A DNA stretch of 64,000 nucleotides from Haloplanus sp. XH21 (GCF_023276355.1 NZ_JALLPL010000001.1:2294001-2358000); one strand, 5' to 3'; shown: positions 54,151-62,723, counted from the first letter of the stretch. The notes: generated by a model not told the origin, from the letters alone. Program-made: numbers and translations.

Positions 54151-55212
54151 ATGACGTACGACATCGCAGTCATCCCGGGCGACGGCATTGGCAACGGCGT
54201 CACGGAGGCGGTCGAACCGCTACTGATCGACGTCGCGGACACATATGGCGTCGACGTGACGACGACGTGGTTCGACTGGGGCAGCGAGCGATATCTCGAA
54301 GAGGGCGCGCTCATGCCCGACGACGGCCTGGACCAACTGGAGTCGTTCGACGCCATCCTGCTCGGCGCCGTCGGTCATCCCGAGGTGCCGGATCACGTCA
54401 CGCTGCGCGGCCTCCGACTACCCATCACGAAGGGGTTCAACCAGCACGTCTGTAAGCGCCCCTCCTATCTCTTCGAGGGCGTCGAGAGCCCGCTCCGGGG
54501 CTACGCGGGCGGCGACATCGACCTGGTAGTCTACCGCCAGAACACGGAAGGCGAGTACGCCGACGTGGGCGGGCGGGAACACCAAGGTTTCGCAAACGAG
54601 GTGGCGGTCCAGGCGTCGGTGTTCACCCGCGAGGCCACCGAGGCGGTCGTCCGCCCGGCGTTCGAGGCCGCACGCGAACGCGACGGGCACCTCACGAACG
54701 TCACCAAATCCAACGCCCAGGCCCACAGCATGGTCTTCTGGGACGAGATGGTCGAAGAAGTGAGCGAGGACTTCCCCGACGTGGAGGTCGAACGCCTGCT
54801 GGTCGACGCAGCGAGCATGGACTTCGTCCGCCGACCCGACGAGTTCGACGTGGTGGTCGCCTCGAACCTCTTCGGCGACATCCTCACCGACATCGGGGGC
54901 GGCATCATGGGGAGCCTCGGCCTCGCGCCGTCGACGAACATCAATCCCGACCGGACCTACCCTTCGATGTTCGAACCGGTCCACGGAAGCGCTTTCGACA
55001 TCATGGGCGAGGGCATCGCCAACCCGCTTGGGATGGTGCTCTCGGGGTCGCTCATGTTCGAACACCTGGGCGAAGACGCGGTGGCGACGGCGCTCTGGGA
55101 CGGCGTTGCCGACCAGTTGGCTGACGACGACGCCCCCCGAACGCCGGATATCGGCGGGGACGCGACGACGGCCGTCGTGGCGTCGGACCTCGCCGACCGG
55201 CTCGTGGAGTAG
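54151..55212 (+). CDS. isocitrate/isopropylmalate dehydrogenase family (likely 3-isopropylmalate or tartrate/D-malate type)
   Basis: The 353-aa beta-decarboxylating dehydrogenase has the IAVIPGDGIGNGVTEAVEP start, YRQNTEGEYADVGG, the catalytic Lys region NVTKSNAQAHSMVFWDE, the Asp site LLVDAASMDFV, and the NAD-binding SMFEPVHGSAFDIMG. In the substrate region it reads VTLRGLRLPITKGFNQHVCKRPSYLF, closer to tartrate/D-malate dehydrogenases than to classical LeuB, so substrate specificity is open. The last 256 bp overlap the antisense CBS reading frame. Confidence 0.88.
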   Translation: MTYDIAVIPGDGIGNGVTEAVEPLLIDVADTYGVDVTTTWFDWGSERYLEEGALMPDDGLDQLESFDAILLGAVGHPEVPDHVTLRGLRLPITKGFNQHVCKRPSYLFEGVESPLRGYAGGDIDLVVYRQNTEGEYADVGGREHQGFANEVAVQASVFTREATEAVVRPAFEAARERDGHLTNVTKSNAQAHSMVFWDEMVEEVSEDFPDVEVERLLVDAASMDFVRRPDEFDVVVASNLFGDILTDIGGGIMGSLGLAPSTNINPDRTYPSMFEPVHGSAFDIMGEGIANPLGMVLSGSLMFEHLGEDAVATALWDGVADQLADDDAPRTPDIGGDATTAVVASDLADRLVE

Positions 55213-55631
55213 TACGCCGGCGATTCGGCCGCGATGACCGCGGCGAGGTTCTGGCGCTCGCGGCTGAGCAGGCGGTCGAGGTCATCGAGCGTGACGATCC
55301 CGTAGAGGTCGCCGTCGTCGACGACGGGGACGCGGCGAATGCCGTTGTCCGACATGATTCGTGTGAGTTCCATGACGCCGGTGTCGCGGTCGACCGAGAC
55401 CGGCTCCGAGGTCATGACATCTTCGGCGGTCACCTCGAGTGGGTCCTCGGGTTCGGCCGCGACTTCGACGGCGATGTCGCGGTCCGTAACGATGCCGACG
55501 GGGCGGCCGTCGTCGACGACGACGACGACGCTCCCGACGTTCTCATCGCGCATGAGCATCGCCACCTCGGGGATCGGTGCACCGCGTGTCGCTGCGACCG
55601 GGTCCGTTCGAGCGAGATCGACTACTGTCAT
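54957..55631 (-). CDS. CBS-domain protein with C-terminal extension antisense to the dehydrogenase
   Basis: The 224-aa protein has two CBS domains in residues about 10-130 (GSVVVVVDDGRPVGIVTDRD, MTSEPVSVDRDTG, GIRRVPVVDDGDLYGIVTLDDL). These bind adenine nucleotides in related proteins. The normal end of the family would be near LAAVIAAESPAYYSTSR, about residue 145. The frame then runs 256 bp antisense through the dehydrogenase gene and becomes Ser/Pro-rich and non-acidic. This looks like a lost stop codon. Confidence 0.75.
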   Translation of the reverse strand: MTVVDLARTDPVAATRGAPIPEVAMLMRDENVGSVVVVVDDGRPVGIVTDRDIAVEVAAEPEDPLEVTAEDVMTSEPVSVDRDTGVMELTRIMSDNGIRRVPVVDDGDLYGIVTLDDLDRLLSRERQNLAAVIAAESPAYYSTSRSARSDATTAVVASPPISGVRGASSSANWSATPSQSAVATASSPRCSNMSDPESTIPSGLAMPSPMMSKALPWTGSNIEG

Positions 55632-55720
55632 CGGAAAGACACCACTAGCACATGCCGCCGAAAAACGACTAATAGACCGCGGCTAATTGTCAGGTTCTGA
55701 TGCGAACCGACCCGTTCAGA

Positions 55721-56275
55721 TCACACCGGCGGCGCGCGTTCGCCGGCCGGAACCGCCACGTCGAGCCAGTTCTCCTCGGGCGGCAGGGGACAGGAGAACG
55801 CCTCGCTGAACGCACAGAAGGGCGTGTACGCCAGGTTGAAATCGATCGGGATGCGGTCGCCATCGGCCAGCGATCCCTCGGGTTCGAGTTCCATGTATCG
55901 GCCGCCGTGGTAGCTCTGTTGCCCGGTCGTCTTGTCGCGGAACGGAACGAAAATCTCGCTCCCCGCTGCCCCCTCCTGTCGGTAGCCGTGGAGTTCGTGG
56001 CTGTCGCCCCGAAGGTCGAACCGCAACGTGACGACCCGGAGATACCGGACCGTGCGGTCGTCGCTCGTCTCCAGATCGATCGGCTCGGGGTCGTCGTGGG
56101 CCGTCACAGTTGCCTCGACGCGGTAGTCGGGATCGGGATCGAAGTAGTCGAGGCCGTCGAAGTCGTCGCGCTCCTCGGGCGGGAGCGGGGAGTGGCGCGC
56201 CTCGGCGAAGACGCGGTCTTTCTCGGCGCGGTTGTCGCGCAGGCGGTCGGCGTAGTCGTCGGGCGTCTCGCTCAT
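55721..56275 (-). CDS. DUF1684 domain protein
   Basis: The 184-aa acidic cytoplasmic protein starts MSETPDDYADRLRDNRAEKD. The DUF1684 pattern is RHSPLPPEERDDFDGLDYF, the FVPFRDKTTGQQSYHGGRYMELE region (shown here in part) and the C-terminal IDFNLAYTPFCAFSEAFSCP plus PPEENWLDV. Function of the family is not known. It is divergent from the abrB-vapC pair. Confidence 0.85.
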   Translation of the reverse strand: MSETPDDYADRLRDNRAEKDRVFAEARHSPLPPEERDDFDGLDYFDPDPDYRVEATVTAHDDPEPIDLETSDDRTVRYLRVVTLRFDLRGDSHELHGYRQEGAAGSEIFVPFRDKTTGQQSYHGGRYMELEPEGSLADGDRIPIDFNLAYTPFCAFSEAFSCPLPPEENWLDVAVPAGERAPPV

Positions 56276-56355
56276 ACCGATCGTAGCGGCGCGGGACGGT
56301 TGAACGCCTCGATTGCGCCGCCCACCACGGTGTGTGCATACCCACGTACCGATGG

Positions 56356-56373
56356 TAGTGTGACGGCACACTA
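56356..56373. promoter_or_regulatory. palindromic operator candidate upstream of the AbrB/PIN pair
   Basis: TAGTGTGACGGCACACTA is a perfect inverted repeat with 7-bp arms and a 4-nt spacer, lying 33-50 nt before the antitoxin ATG. A short T-rich GCTTTTCAT follows and may be the TATA region. Autoregulation by antitoxin-toxin complex is usual for such pairs. Confidence 0.5.
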
Positions 56374-56405
56374 GGCTTTTCATGGCGCGTCCCCTACCGG
56401 CGACC

Positions 56406-56657
56406 ATGAGCAGCGACGGCATCGACGCCGAAAGCACGGTGTCGGGGAATCAAGCGAACATCCCCGCCCGGATCCGGCGCGAACTCGACATCGACGACGG
56501 CGATCAGCTCCGGTGGCAGCTCGAAGACGACGGGAGCGTCCGCGTCCACGTCGTCCAACAGGAGGCGGGGACGTTCGCTGAGTTCGACGGCTACGGCGGC
56601 GCGGCGACGACCGACGTGACGAACGACCACGACGCCTGGGGCGTCGACACCGAGTGA
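56406..56657 (+). CDS. vapB: AbrB/VapB-type antitoxin
   Basis: The 83-aa protein has the swapped-hairpin AbrB fold: STVSGNQANIPARIRRELDIDDGDQLRWQLEDDGSVRV (strand-turn-strand pattern). A short acidic tail (HDAWGVDTE) may block the toxin. It begins MSSDGIDAES at 56406. The toxin gene starts directly after the stop, so it is the first gene of a toxin-antitoxin operon. Confidence 0.87.
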   Translation: MSSDGIDAESTVSGNQANIPARIRRELDIDDGDQLRWQLEDDGSVRVHVVQQEAGTFAEFDGYGGAATTDVTNDHDAWGVDTE

Positions 56658-57092
56658 ATGCCCCGCGCGCTCGTCGATACGACGGGTCTCTTTGCCGCCG
56701 CGTACCGGCCGGATAGCTCGCACGACGCCGCACTCCCCGTACTCCGCGGTATCGACGACGGGTCGCTCCCGGAAGCGGTCGTCCTCGACTACGTCCTGGC
56801 GGAAACGCTCAACGGCCTCGTCACGCACGCCAGCCACGACGCCGCCGTCGACCTCCTCGACCGCATCGAGGAGAACGCCCGCTTCCACATCGACTCGCTC
56901 AGTGCCGACGCCCGCACGGCAGGCAAGGCGCTCTTCCGCCGACACGAGCCACTCTCCTTCGTGGATGCCTGCGTCATCGCGTATATGCAAACCGAGGGGC
57001 TCGGCTACCTGTACGCGTTCGACGACGACTTCGACATCATCGAGGACGTGTCGCGACTCGACACGGCGACGGACCCCTACAGTCCGAACTGA
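56658..57092 (+). CDS. vapC: PIN-domain toxin VapC-like
   Basis: The 144-aa PIN nuclease has the acidic metal residues spread as in VapC: Asp in RALVDTTGLFA, Glu in VLAETLNGLV, Asp in LSFVDACVIAYM and FDDDFDII near the end. It likely cleaves RNA such as tRNA or rRNA when unbound. It directly abuts the AbrB-type gene (0-nt gap). The chosen GTG/ATG start MPRALVD fits PIN. Confidence 0.88.
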   Translation: MPRALVDTTGLFAAAYRPDSSHDAALPVLRGIDDGSLPEAVVLDYVLAETLNGLVTHASHDAAVDLLDRIEENARFHIDSLSADARTAGKALFRRHEPLSFVDACVIAYMQTEGLGYLYAFDDDFDIIEDVSRLDTATDPYSPN

Positions 57093-57112
57093 CGCGGGTG
57101 ACGACCGTCGCC

Positions 57113-57466
57113 TCAGACAAGCGCCGCGAGCCACCCCGCGACGACGATCGCCCCGAGCGCGCCGAGCAGATTGGCGAGGGCGTAACCGACGGCCGTCCGC
57201 CGCTCGCCCGCCTCCCACAGACGGACGACGTCGACGGCAAACGAGGAGAATGTGGTGAACGATCCACAGACGCCGATACCGATCAGTGCCGTCGCGTCCG
57301 GGCCAGGGTTCAGGGCCGTGAGCAGGCCGAGGGCGAAACTGCCGACGACGTTCACCGTCAGCGTCCCCGCGGGGAACGACTCGCGGTCGACGGCGACGCT
57401 CACGGCGTGTCGAAGGAGGGCGCCGACGACGCCGCCGATGGCGACCAGATGGACGGGATCAGTCAT
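57113..57466 (-). CDS. crcB: fluoride channel CrcB/FEX subunit 1
   Basis: The 117-aa protein has four hydrophobic helices and the CrcB motifs GGVVGALLRHAVS, NVVGSFALGLL and GVCGSFTTFSSFAVDV. Haloarchaea usually have a pair of CrcB proteins that form a heterodimer to export fluoride. The start MTDPVHLVAIGG at 57466 lies 8 nt inside the other crcB. Confidence 0.9.
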   Translation of the reverse strand: MTDPVHLVAIGGVVGALLRHAVSVAVDRESFPAGTLTVNVVGSFALGLLTALNPGPDATALIGIGVCGSFTTFSSFAVDVVRLWEAGERRTAVGYALANLLGALGAIVVAGWLAALV

Positions 57467-57869
57467 CGATCGTCCCTCCCCCGTCGCCGGCATCGGCGCC
57501 CATGACGGTCATCACGACCCGTCGACCGACGAGGACGGCCCCAATGCCGAGCGCGTAACTCCCGAGGACGTAGAGGAAACCAACCCAGAGCGGAGCGCCC
57601 GTCGTCTCGACGGCGAAGGTACTGTACGTCGTGTACGAGGAGAGAAACCCCGTGCCGAAGAGGACGCGCGTCCGTTCGGCGAGGGCGTCGGTGTAGAGCG
57701 CGTCGTAGAGGAGGACAGCGAGGAGGAAACTCCCCGTCACGTTCGCGAGGAGGGTGCCACCGAGGCCCGGCAGGGCGGTGCCGACGGCGTAGCGGAGCGC
57801 CGCCCCGCCGGCGCCGCCGACGGCGATGAGCAGGCCCGTCTGAAGTGGTCGAAGGAGGCGGGAGCGCAT
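57459..57869 (-). CDS. crcB: fluoride channel CrcB/FEX subunit 2
   Basis: The 136-aa protein has four hydrophobic segments and the CrcB pattern GGAGGAALRYAVG, NVTGSFLLAVLLYDAL and FLSSYTTYSTFAVETT. The start MRSRLLRPLQTG at 57869 is preferred to a longer frame. It is the upstream gene of the overlapping crcB pair. No fluoride riboswitch was recognised in the 60-bp upstream spacer. Confidence 0.9.
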   Translation of the reverse strand: MRSRLLRPLQTGLLIAVGGAGGAALRYAVGTALPGLGGTLLANVTGSFLLAVLLYDALYTDALAERTRVLFGTGFLSSYTTYSTFAVETTGAPLWVGFLYVLGSYALGIGAVLVGRRVVMTVMGADAGDGGGTIDD

Positions 57870-57933
57870 GCGGCGATACGAAACGTCGGTCACACCCCAG
57901 GGTGATACTGGTTCCGGATGGGGCGATGCAGTG

Positions 57934-58482
57934 TTACCCCGCCCGATCCGCCACCGCCCCGCGGACGCCGCGCACGACGAACGTCGCCCGCGCGGTGCCG
58001 TCGGGGCCCTGAATCCGGACGTCGACCGCGACGGCGACAAGGGCCGTCGAGTTCGCGCGCGTCTGCGTGACGACGCCGTCGGTGACGATGCAGTCGCCGA
58101 ACACGCGGTCAGGGCCGCGAGGACAGGCTGCCGTCACCCACTCCCGCGCCGCGGTCGCGTTGCGGTCGACAGCGACGGTCACGCCACGCGAAGTGCCGGT
58201 CGATTCGAGGCTATCGAGCGCGGGACGCAGATGTTCTCCCGTCGCCGTGGCCAGGGCGGCGTGCCGGCTGACCTCGGTCCCGTTCGACAGCGTCACGGCC
58301 GCGTCGCCGACGGATCGTTCGAGGGTTCGTTTGGCGTCGGTGAGCGTCGTGCGCTCGGCACTCACGTCGGCCGTCCCAGTGTAGGCACCGAGTTGGGCGT
58401 ACGCCAAGAGCATCGGCACCAGTGCGGTGACGACGATGGCGGCCGCGAGCAAGACGAGTTGGCCGCGGCGACGACGTGTCAT
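57934..58482 (-). CDS. pilin-like small secreted membrane protein 1 of the pilC cluster
   Basis: The 182-aa protein has a basic N-terminus (MTRRRRGQLVLLAAAIV), one hydrophobic helix and an outside domain with a Cys pair (ACPRGPDRVFGDCIV). Proteins of this kind sit downstream of haloarchaeal pilC genes and are thought to be pseudopilins or assembly partners. I do not assign a family number. It overlaps the next gene (58479) by 4 nt. Confidence 0.72.
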   Translation of the reverse strand: MTRRRRGQLVLLAAAIVVTALVPMLLAYAQLGAYTGTADVSAERTTLTDAKRTLERSVGDAAVTLSNGTEVSRHAALATATGEHLRPALDSLESTGTSRGVTVAVDRNATAAREWVTAACPRGPDRVFGDCIVTDGVVTQTRANSTALVAVAVDVRIQGPDGTARATFVVRGVRGAVADRAG

Positions 58483-58883
58483 CCGTACCACACCCGGACG
58501 GTGACCGGACCGTGTCGCGTCGGGATGGTCGTGGTGCCGACGGCGACGGTCGGCGGGCGCGGATAGCCGACGGTTCCGTGGGGCGTCCGAATTCGGAAGG
58601 CGACGTCACCGGGCAAGAGCTGCGCCGTCCGCTCGCGGACCGAATCGCGAACCCGCGCAAACGAGTCGTCGGAGTGGGTGAGGGCGATCACCCACGGCCC
58701 ACGACCGGTGTCGGCGGGATCGGTGGCGAGAACGGTCCCGGTGTCGCGCGCCAGCGAGTCGAGTTGGGGCTCCGCCGCTGGCGGCGGCGACACACCGATG
58801 GCGAATCCGGCGGCTACGCCGACTACGAGCAGGACGCCCACGGCGGCCTCGACGATGGAGAGCGAGAGCTGTCCTCTAGGCAT
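58479..58883 (-). CDS. pilin-like small membrane protein 2
   Basis: The 134-aa protein has a hydrophobic N-terminal helix (LSLSIVEAAVGVLLVVGV) preceded by MPRGQ, like a short class III signal, then an outside domain of about 100 residues ending TVRVWYG. Its start overlaps the end of the 58876 gene by 8 nt. It has no recognisable catalytic motif. Confidence 0.72.
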   Translation of the reverse strand: MPRGQLSLSIVEAAVGVLLVVGVAAGFAIGVSPPPAAEPQLDSLARDTGTVLATDPADTGRGPWVIALTHSDDSFARVRDSVRERTAQLLPGDVAFRIRTPHGTVGYPRPPTVAVGTTTIPTRHGPVTVRVWYG

Positions 58884-59544
58884 CGACGGTCACCACCAGC
58901 GTTCGCTCGTCGACACGGACCCGGCGGTAAGTCAGACGGACCTCGCCGGTCGCGTTCTGGCTCGCGTCGACTCGGATCGTCGTCGGTTCGTACCGAGACA
59001 GGTGGACAGCCGCGGTCGTGGCGAGACCGGCGTCGTCGTGGAGTACCACGCGGCCGTTCGCGTAGACGGTCCTGACAGTGGTGTTCGGTCCCGGATCGAT
59101 GGAGACCGCCACTCGATCGACGCGGGAGGGGACCTGCTCGGTCGCCCCCTGCGAGAGGTTCATCGTGGAGCCCGCCGACATCCGAGACGCGACGAGGACC
59201 CCGCGCCGGACGGTCGTGCCCGTGCCCGGTTCGCCGCGTTCGACGAGGGTCGTCCCATCGAGCGCCACCCGAAACGTACCGGCCGCGGCGCTCGGCACGA
59301 GAGCGACGAGACGGCTCGCGTTCAGTGTCTCGATGACGGCGGCGTCAAGCGTGTTCGCGCGCAGCGTCGTCGGGGCGTCCGCCGCGATCAGTCGGTCGGC
59401 GACCGCGTTCGCCGCGCGTTGCTCCGTCGGATCACGGTCGGCCGACGCCAGCGACGCGTCGGCGATGGTGACGCCGACGACCGTCGCCCCGGTCAGGAGC
59501 GTGAGCGCGACCACGAGCGCGGACAGGTTGGCCTGCCCTCTCAC
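58876..59544 (-). CDS. pilin-like membrane protein 3
   Basis: The 222-aa protein has N-terminal MRGQANLSALVVALTLLTG, one helix, then a beta-rich outer domain with many Thr/Arg/Val residues (ADRLIAADAPTTLRANTLD, VDRVAVSIDPGPNTTVRT). Its role is probably in the same pilus or secretion machine. It overlaps neighbours at both ends (59541 and 58883). Confidence 0.72.
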   Translation of the reverse strand: MRGQANLSALVVALTLLTGATVVGVTIADASLASADRDPTEQRAANAVADRLIAADAPTTLRANTLDAAVIETLNASRLVALVPSAAAGTFRVALDGTTLVERGEPGTGTTVRRGVLVASRMSAGSTMNLSQGATEQVPSRVDRVAVSIDPGPNTTVRTVYANGRVVLHDDAGLATTAAVHLSRYEPTTIRVDASQNATGEVRLTYRRVRVDERTLVVTVDA

Positions 59545-59978
59545 GCGAGAATCACCCGGATTCGGGTCGCAGTGCCCCGGATACGCAGGACGGTTCGGTC
59601 GTCACTCTCCCAGGTGCCGTCGACGGTGACGACGCGCGACGGCAGCGTCAGATCGAGACGCCCGGAGAGGTCGTCGTCGGGATGGTCGAGAACGAGTACG
59701 CCGTCGTCGGCCGTGATCCGATACGTCGCCCGATCGATCGTCGCGGGGAGGTCGACGCGGCGAGTCACGTCGACGGCGGTTCCCCGCGGCGGCAACGCGG
59801 TTTCGATCCGCTCGGCGGCCGAGGCGAGGGTGCGATCGCTCAGTTCCGACGCAGTCGCCGTCCGGTAGTCCGGCAGCACCCCGCCGTGGAGGGTCGTGAC
59901 CAGCGCCGCGACGTAGAGGAGGACGATCACGGCTTCGAGGCTCTTCCCGACGACGGGCGCGAGAGCGCGGTCCGTCAC
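59541..59978 (-). CDS. pilin-like membrane protein 4
   Basis: The 145-aa protein has MTDRALAPVVGKSLEAVI-type start, similar to haloarchaeal prepilin signals (polar DRA then a hydrophobic helix with Val-Gly), and a beta-rich outer domain. The start overlaps the gene at 59975 (ATGA). Its function is inferred only from the cluster. Confidence 0.72.
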   Translation of the reverse strand: MTDRALAPVVGKSLEAVIVLLYVAALVTTLHGGVLPDYRTATASELSDRTLASAAERIETALPPRGTAVDVTRRVDLPATIDRATYRITADDGVLVLDHPDDDLSGRLDLTLPSRVVTVDGTWESDDRTVLRIRGTATRIRVILA

Positions 59979-60676
59979 CGGCCCACCTCCAGTCGCAGGT
60001 CGTGGACGAAGACGTGGACGGTTCGAACCGACGGGAACCGGGCAACGACGCTGGCGACGCCATCGTCGTCGAACGAACGACGCGTCGTCGTCGCACCCAG
60101 CGCTTCGAAGTGGCGCTCCCAGACGCCGGGCGCCCGTGTTTCGACGGCGAGCGCGTAGCCACCGCCCGAGAACTGCTGACGGGTGTGGGTGAGGTTCGTC
60201 CGCAGCGTCACCGTCGTCTTCCCACCGACGGCGACGGCATCGGCACCGAGGCGAGGGAGGCCGACGAACAGGGTTCGGTCTCGGATCGAAATTGACGGCG
60301 CCGTGTGGAGACGCCCGCCGCCGCCGGTGTCGCTGACCGTCGCGCCGGCGACGGCGCGAACGCGATAGTTAGAGTCGGCGTACACGAGACCGCCGACCGA
60401 CTGCTCAACCACTGGCTCCGAACCCTGGAGGAGTCTGACCGTCCGGTCGACGGTGCGGAGTCGGCCACTGTGCAGGGCGAACTGGCGTTCGTGTGGCCCG
60501 CTCCGGTCGGTCGCGAGTGCGTCGTTCATCGACGTGGCGGCGGCCCGGGCCTCCGCCGTGTCGGCACTCCGGTCGACGAGAGAGCCGACCGTCACCGTCA
60601 GCGCCGCGACGCTCACGACCGTCACCGCAAGCAGGACGGCGACGCCGATCACCGCCGACTGCGCTCGGTCGCTCAT
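59975..60676 (-). CDS. pilin-like membrane protein 5
   Basis: The 233-aa protein begins MSDRAQSAVIGVAVLLAV, close to the prepilin pattern (RA-S-VIG then hydrophobic helix), which would be cut by the archaeal prepilin peptidase. The long outer domain has Thr/Ser-rich strands. It overlaps pilC (60673) by 4 nt, indicating translational coupling. Confidence 0.75.
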   Translation of the reverse strand: MSDRAQSAVIGVAVLLAVTVVSVAALTVTVGSLVDRSADTAEARAAATSMNDALATDRSGPHERQFALHSGRLRTVDRTVRLLQGSEPVVEQSVGGLVYADSNYRVRAVAGATVSDTGGGGRLHTAPSISIRDRTLFVGLPRLGADAVAVGGKTTVTLRTNLTHTRQQFSGGGYALAVETRAPGVWERHFEALGATTTRRSFDDDGVASVVARFPSVRTVHVFVHDLRLEVGR

Positions 60677-62634
60677 ATCATTCCCGCCCCCGCGAAGACG
60701 GCGTGGCAGATGGCGACGAGCGCGCCGGAGTGCAACAGCGCCTCGTATCGCCCGCGGCTAGCGGTGCCGGCGAACCACCCCGACGCCAGCATCGTCGCCT
60801 GCGTGACCACGTAGAGACGGTATCGGTCGCGGGCGAGATCGATCGCCGCTGCGTCGATGACGTAGCCGTCGGTGCCGCGAACCGTGGCGAGTTGTTCGAA
60901 GCCATCGAAGACGTGGATGCCGACGGCGACGGCGATACCGACCACGAGCAGCGCCGTCGTCCACCCGACGGCGACGTAGGCGAGGAGGTTCGCCCGAAGC
61001 TCCCGCTTCTCGTGGTAGAGCCGACCGATTTCGGTCTGGAGCGTCTCGAAGACCGTCCCCGCATCGCTCCCGGAGTCGAGGGCACCCGTCACCAGACCGA
61101 CGGTCTGTTCGGCCAGCGGCGTGCCCACACTGTCGACGAACCGTTCGAGCGCCGCGGTGCGGACGTTCTCGTCGGGACCGGTCTCGGGCGACGTGAAACT
61201 CAGGTTGAGCGCGAGGTCCGCGACATCGGGATCGAGTGGGCCGAAATCGACGTCTCGAGCGACGTGTTCGACTGCACGAGGAAAGGGACGACCCAGATTG
61301 ACGTGGCCGGAGACCGCGTGAACGAAGTCCTTGATCTCGCGGTCCTTGGCGTCGTCGAGGCGGGCACGGCGGATACCGACGACGCCGACCGGAAGCGCGT
61401 AGGCGACGTAGCCGAGGAGCGCGATGTCGGCCAGCGGATAGCCGAGGACCTGCAGCGCGACGACGGCAGCGAGCGCCGGAACGGTCGCGACCACGGCGGC
61501 GCTCGCCGGGTTCTGGGTGGCCGTCGCGAGCGTCGCGAGCGCGCCCTGGGGTCGCCGGTAGTGGACGGTCTGACCGGGCGGTCGGAGCCCGCTGACGACG
61601 ACGCTCGCACCGATGCCGAGGCCCACGACGAACGCGGCACTGGTGTAGACGACGATGGCGCGAGGCGTCGTCGCACCGAACGGCGTCACGACCGGCTGTG
61701 AGAGCGATGGCGAGATGATCGCGAGTACCGTCAGGACGATCACCAGAAGCGAGGGCAACACCAGCAACACCATGAACACCTCCGAGAGGAGTTCGAGGAG
61801 ACCGGCAGCGCGCTGTCGTGCCCGGTCTTGCCGGTGGGCGAGCATTCGGCTCTCCATGCGGAGGTAGTTCGCGAGTTCCGCCTCGCCTTGCTGGGCGTGT
61901 TCGCTGAACTTCAGGAGAAAGGGCGCAAGCAACTCCCGAGAGGGGGTATCACGGGCGATGCGCCGAAGTCCCTCGTGGAGACTGCCGGTGAGCGATGCGG
62001 TGTTCAGCGCCTTGCGCACCGATACCGCGGTCGCTCCATAGGCGTCGGTCGCCGCGACCTTCCGGAGCATCGTCCGGTGGTCGTCGCTCCCCGACGAGAG
62101 GACGTGCAGATACCGGGCCGCACCGGGAAGCGTGCGCTCGATGTCGGTCCGGCGAGCGTTCGCCAGCCAGCGCAGATACTGTCCGCCGACCCACACGGTC
62201 GTCGCCTTCGCGATCCCGGCGGTGACGATACCGATCACGGCGACGGCGACCACGATCGGTGGCACCGGGAGCCCGGTCCGTGCGATCGGGGCGAGAGAAG
62301 CACCAATATCGGCCGCCGTCGGAAGGGATTCGGCGACCGTCGCGAGGGCGGCGATCGGCAGTGCAACAGCGAACGCGACGAGCCAGGAAAGCCCATACAC
62401 GCGGGCGAGATAGACATCGAAGCTGAGCCTGAGATCGGTCCCACGGTAGCGTTTTCGGTCCCGGGCGTGAGACGGGTCGTCGGCGTGACGCGCAAACAGC
62501 GCGTACAGCACCCGGTCGAGGGTGGGCGCGTATTTCGCCGACCGGGAATATTCGGGAGATCCGACCGATTCCGTTCCGATCGAACTCCCGCCGTCGGCCG
62601 CTGCGCCGTCAGTGTCGGGGCGATCGTCGGTCAC
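60673..62634 (-). CDS. pilC: PilC/TadC-type type IV pilus platform protein
   Basis: The 653-aa protein has two T2SSF-type domains. The first is about residues 170-330 (LPGAARYLHVLSSGSDDHRTM region) followed by two or three membrane helices. The second is about 430-590 (DFVHAVSGHVNLGRPFPRAVEHVA and GSDAGTVFETL region), ending with more helices. GTG 62634 is chosen because GGGAGGG (62638-62645, minus strand) is a good ribosome site just before it; the longer ATG frame adds an odd Cys/His-rich start. It lacks an adjacent PilB ATPase gene, which is the usual partner. Confidence 0.88.
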   Translation of the reverse strand: MTDDRPDTDGAAADGGSSIGTESVGSPEYSRSAKYAPTLDRVLYALFARHADDPSHARDRKRYRGTDLRLSFDVYLARVYGLSWLVAFAVALPIAALATVAESLPTAADIGASLAPIARTGLPVPPIVVAVAVIGIVTAGIAKATTVWVGGQYLRWLANARRTDIERTLPGAARYLHVLSSGSDDHRTMLRKVAATDAYGATAVSVRKALNTASLTGSLHEGLRRIARDTPSRELLAPFLLKFSEHAQQGEAELANYLRMESRMLAHRQDRARQRAAGLLELLSEVFMVLLVLPSLLVIVLTVLAIISPSLSQPVVTPFGATTPRAIVVYTSAAFVVGLGIGASVVVSGLRPPGQTVHYRRPQGALATLATATQNPASAAVVATVPALAAVVALQVLGYPLADIALLGYVAYALPVGVVGIRRARLDDAKDREIKDFVHAVSGHVNLGRPFPRAVEHVARDVDFGPLDPDVADLALNLSFTSPETGPDENVRTAALERFVDSVGTPLAEQTVGLVTGALDSGSDAGTVFETLQTEIGRLYHEKRELRANLLAYVAVGWTTALLVVGIAVAVGIHVFDGFEQLATVRGTDGYVIDAAAIDLARDRYRLYVVTQATMLASGWFAGTASRGRYEALLHSGALVAICHAVFAGAGMI

Positions 62635-62680
62635 GTGCCCTCCCTCGCACGTCGAACATGATAGGGGGTGCCGCCCCATG

Positions 62681-62690
62681 GTATATAAAT
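62681..62690 (-). promoter_or_regulatory. TATA box of the pilC cluster
   Basis: The minus strand reads TATTTATATA about 50 nt before the GTG start, which gives a transcript start near 62660 and a leader of about 26 nt with the GGGAGGG ribosome site. The box lies between pilC and the IS element, so the IS has not cut it off. Confidence 0.55.
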
Positions 62691-62723
62691 ACTGGACGAC
62701 AGTTCTCGAAGCTGATACTGCAA

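Noticed and set aside
57870-57933. Possible fluoride riboswitch before the crcB pair
   Set aside because: I looked for the conserved GG/CCC pseudoknot layout and could not find a convincing match in the short spacer.
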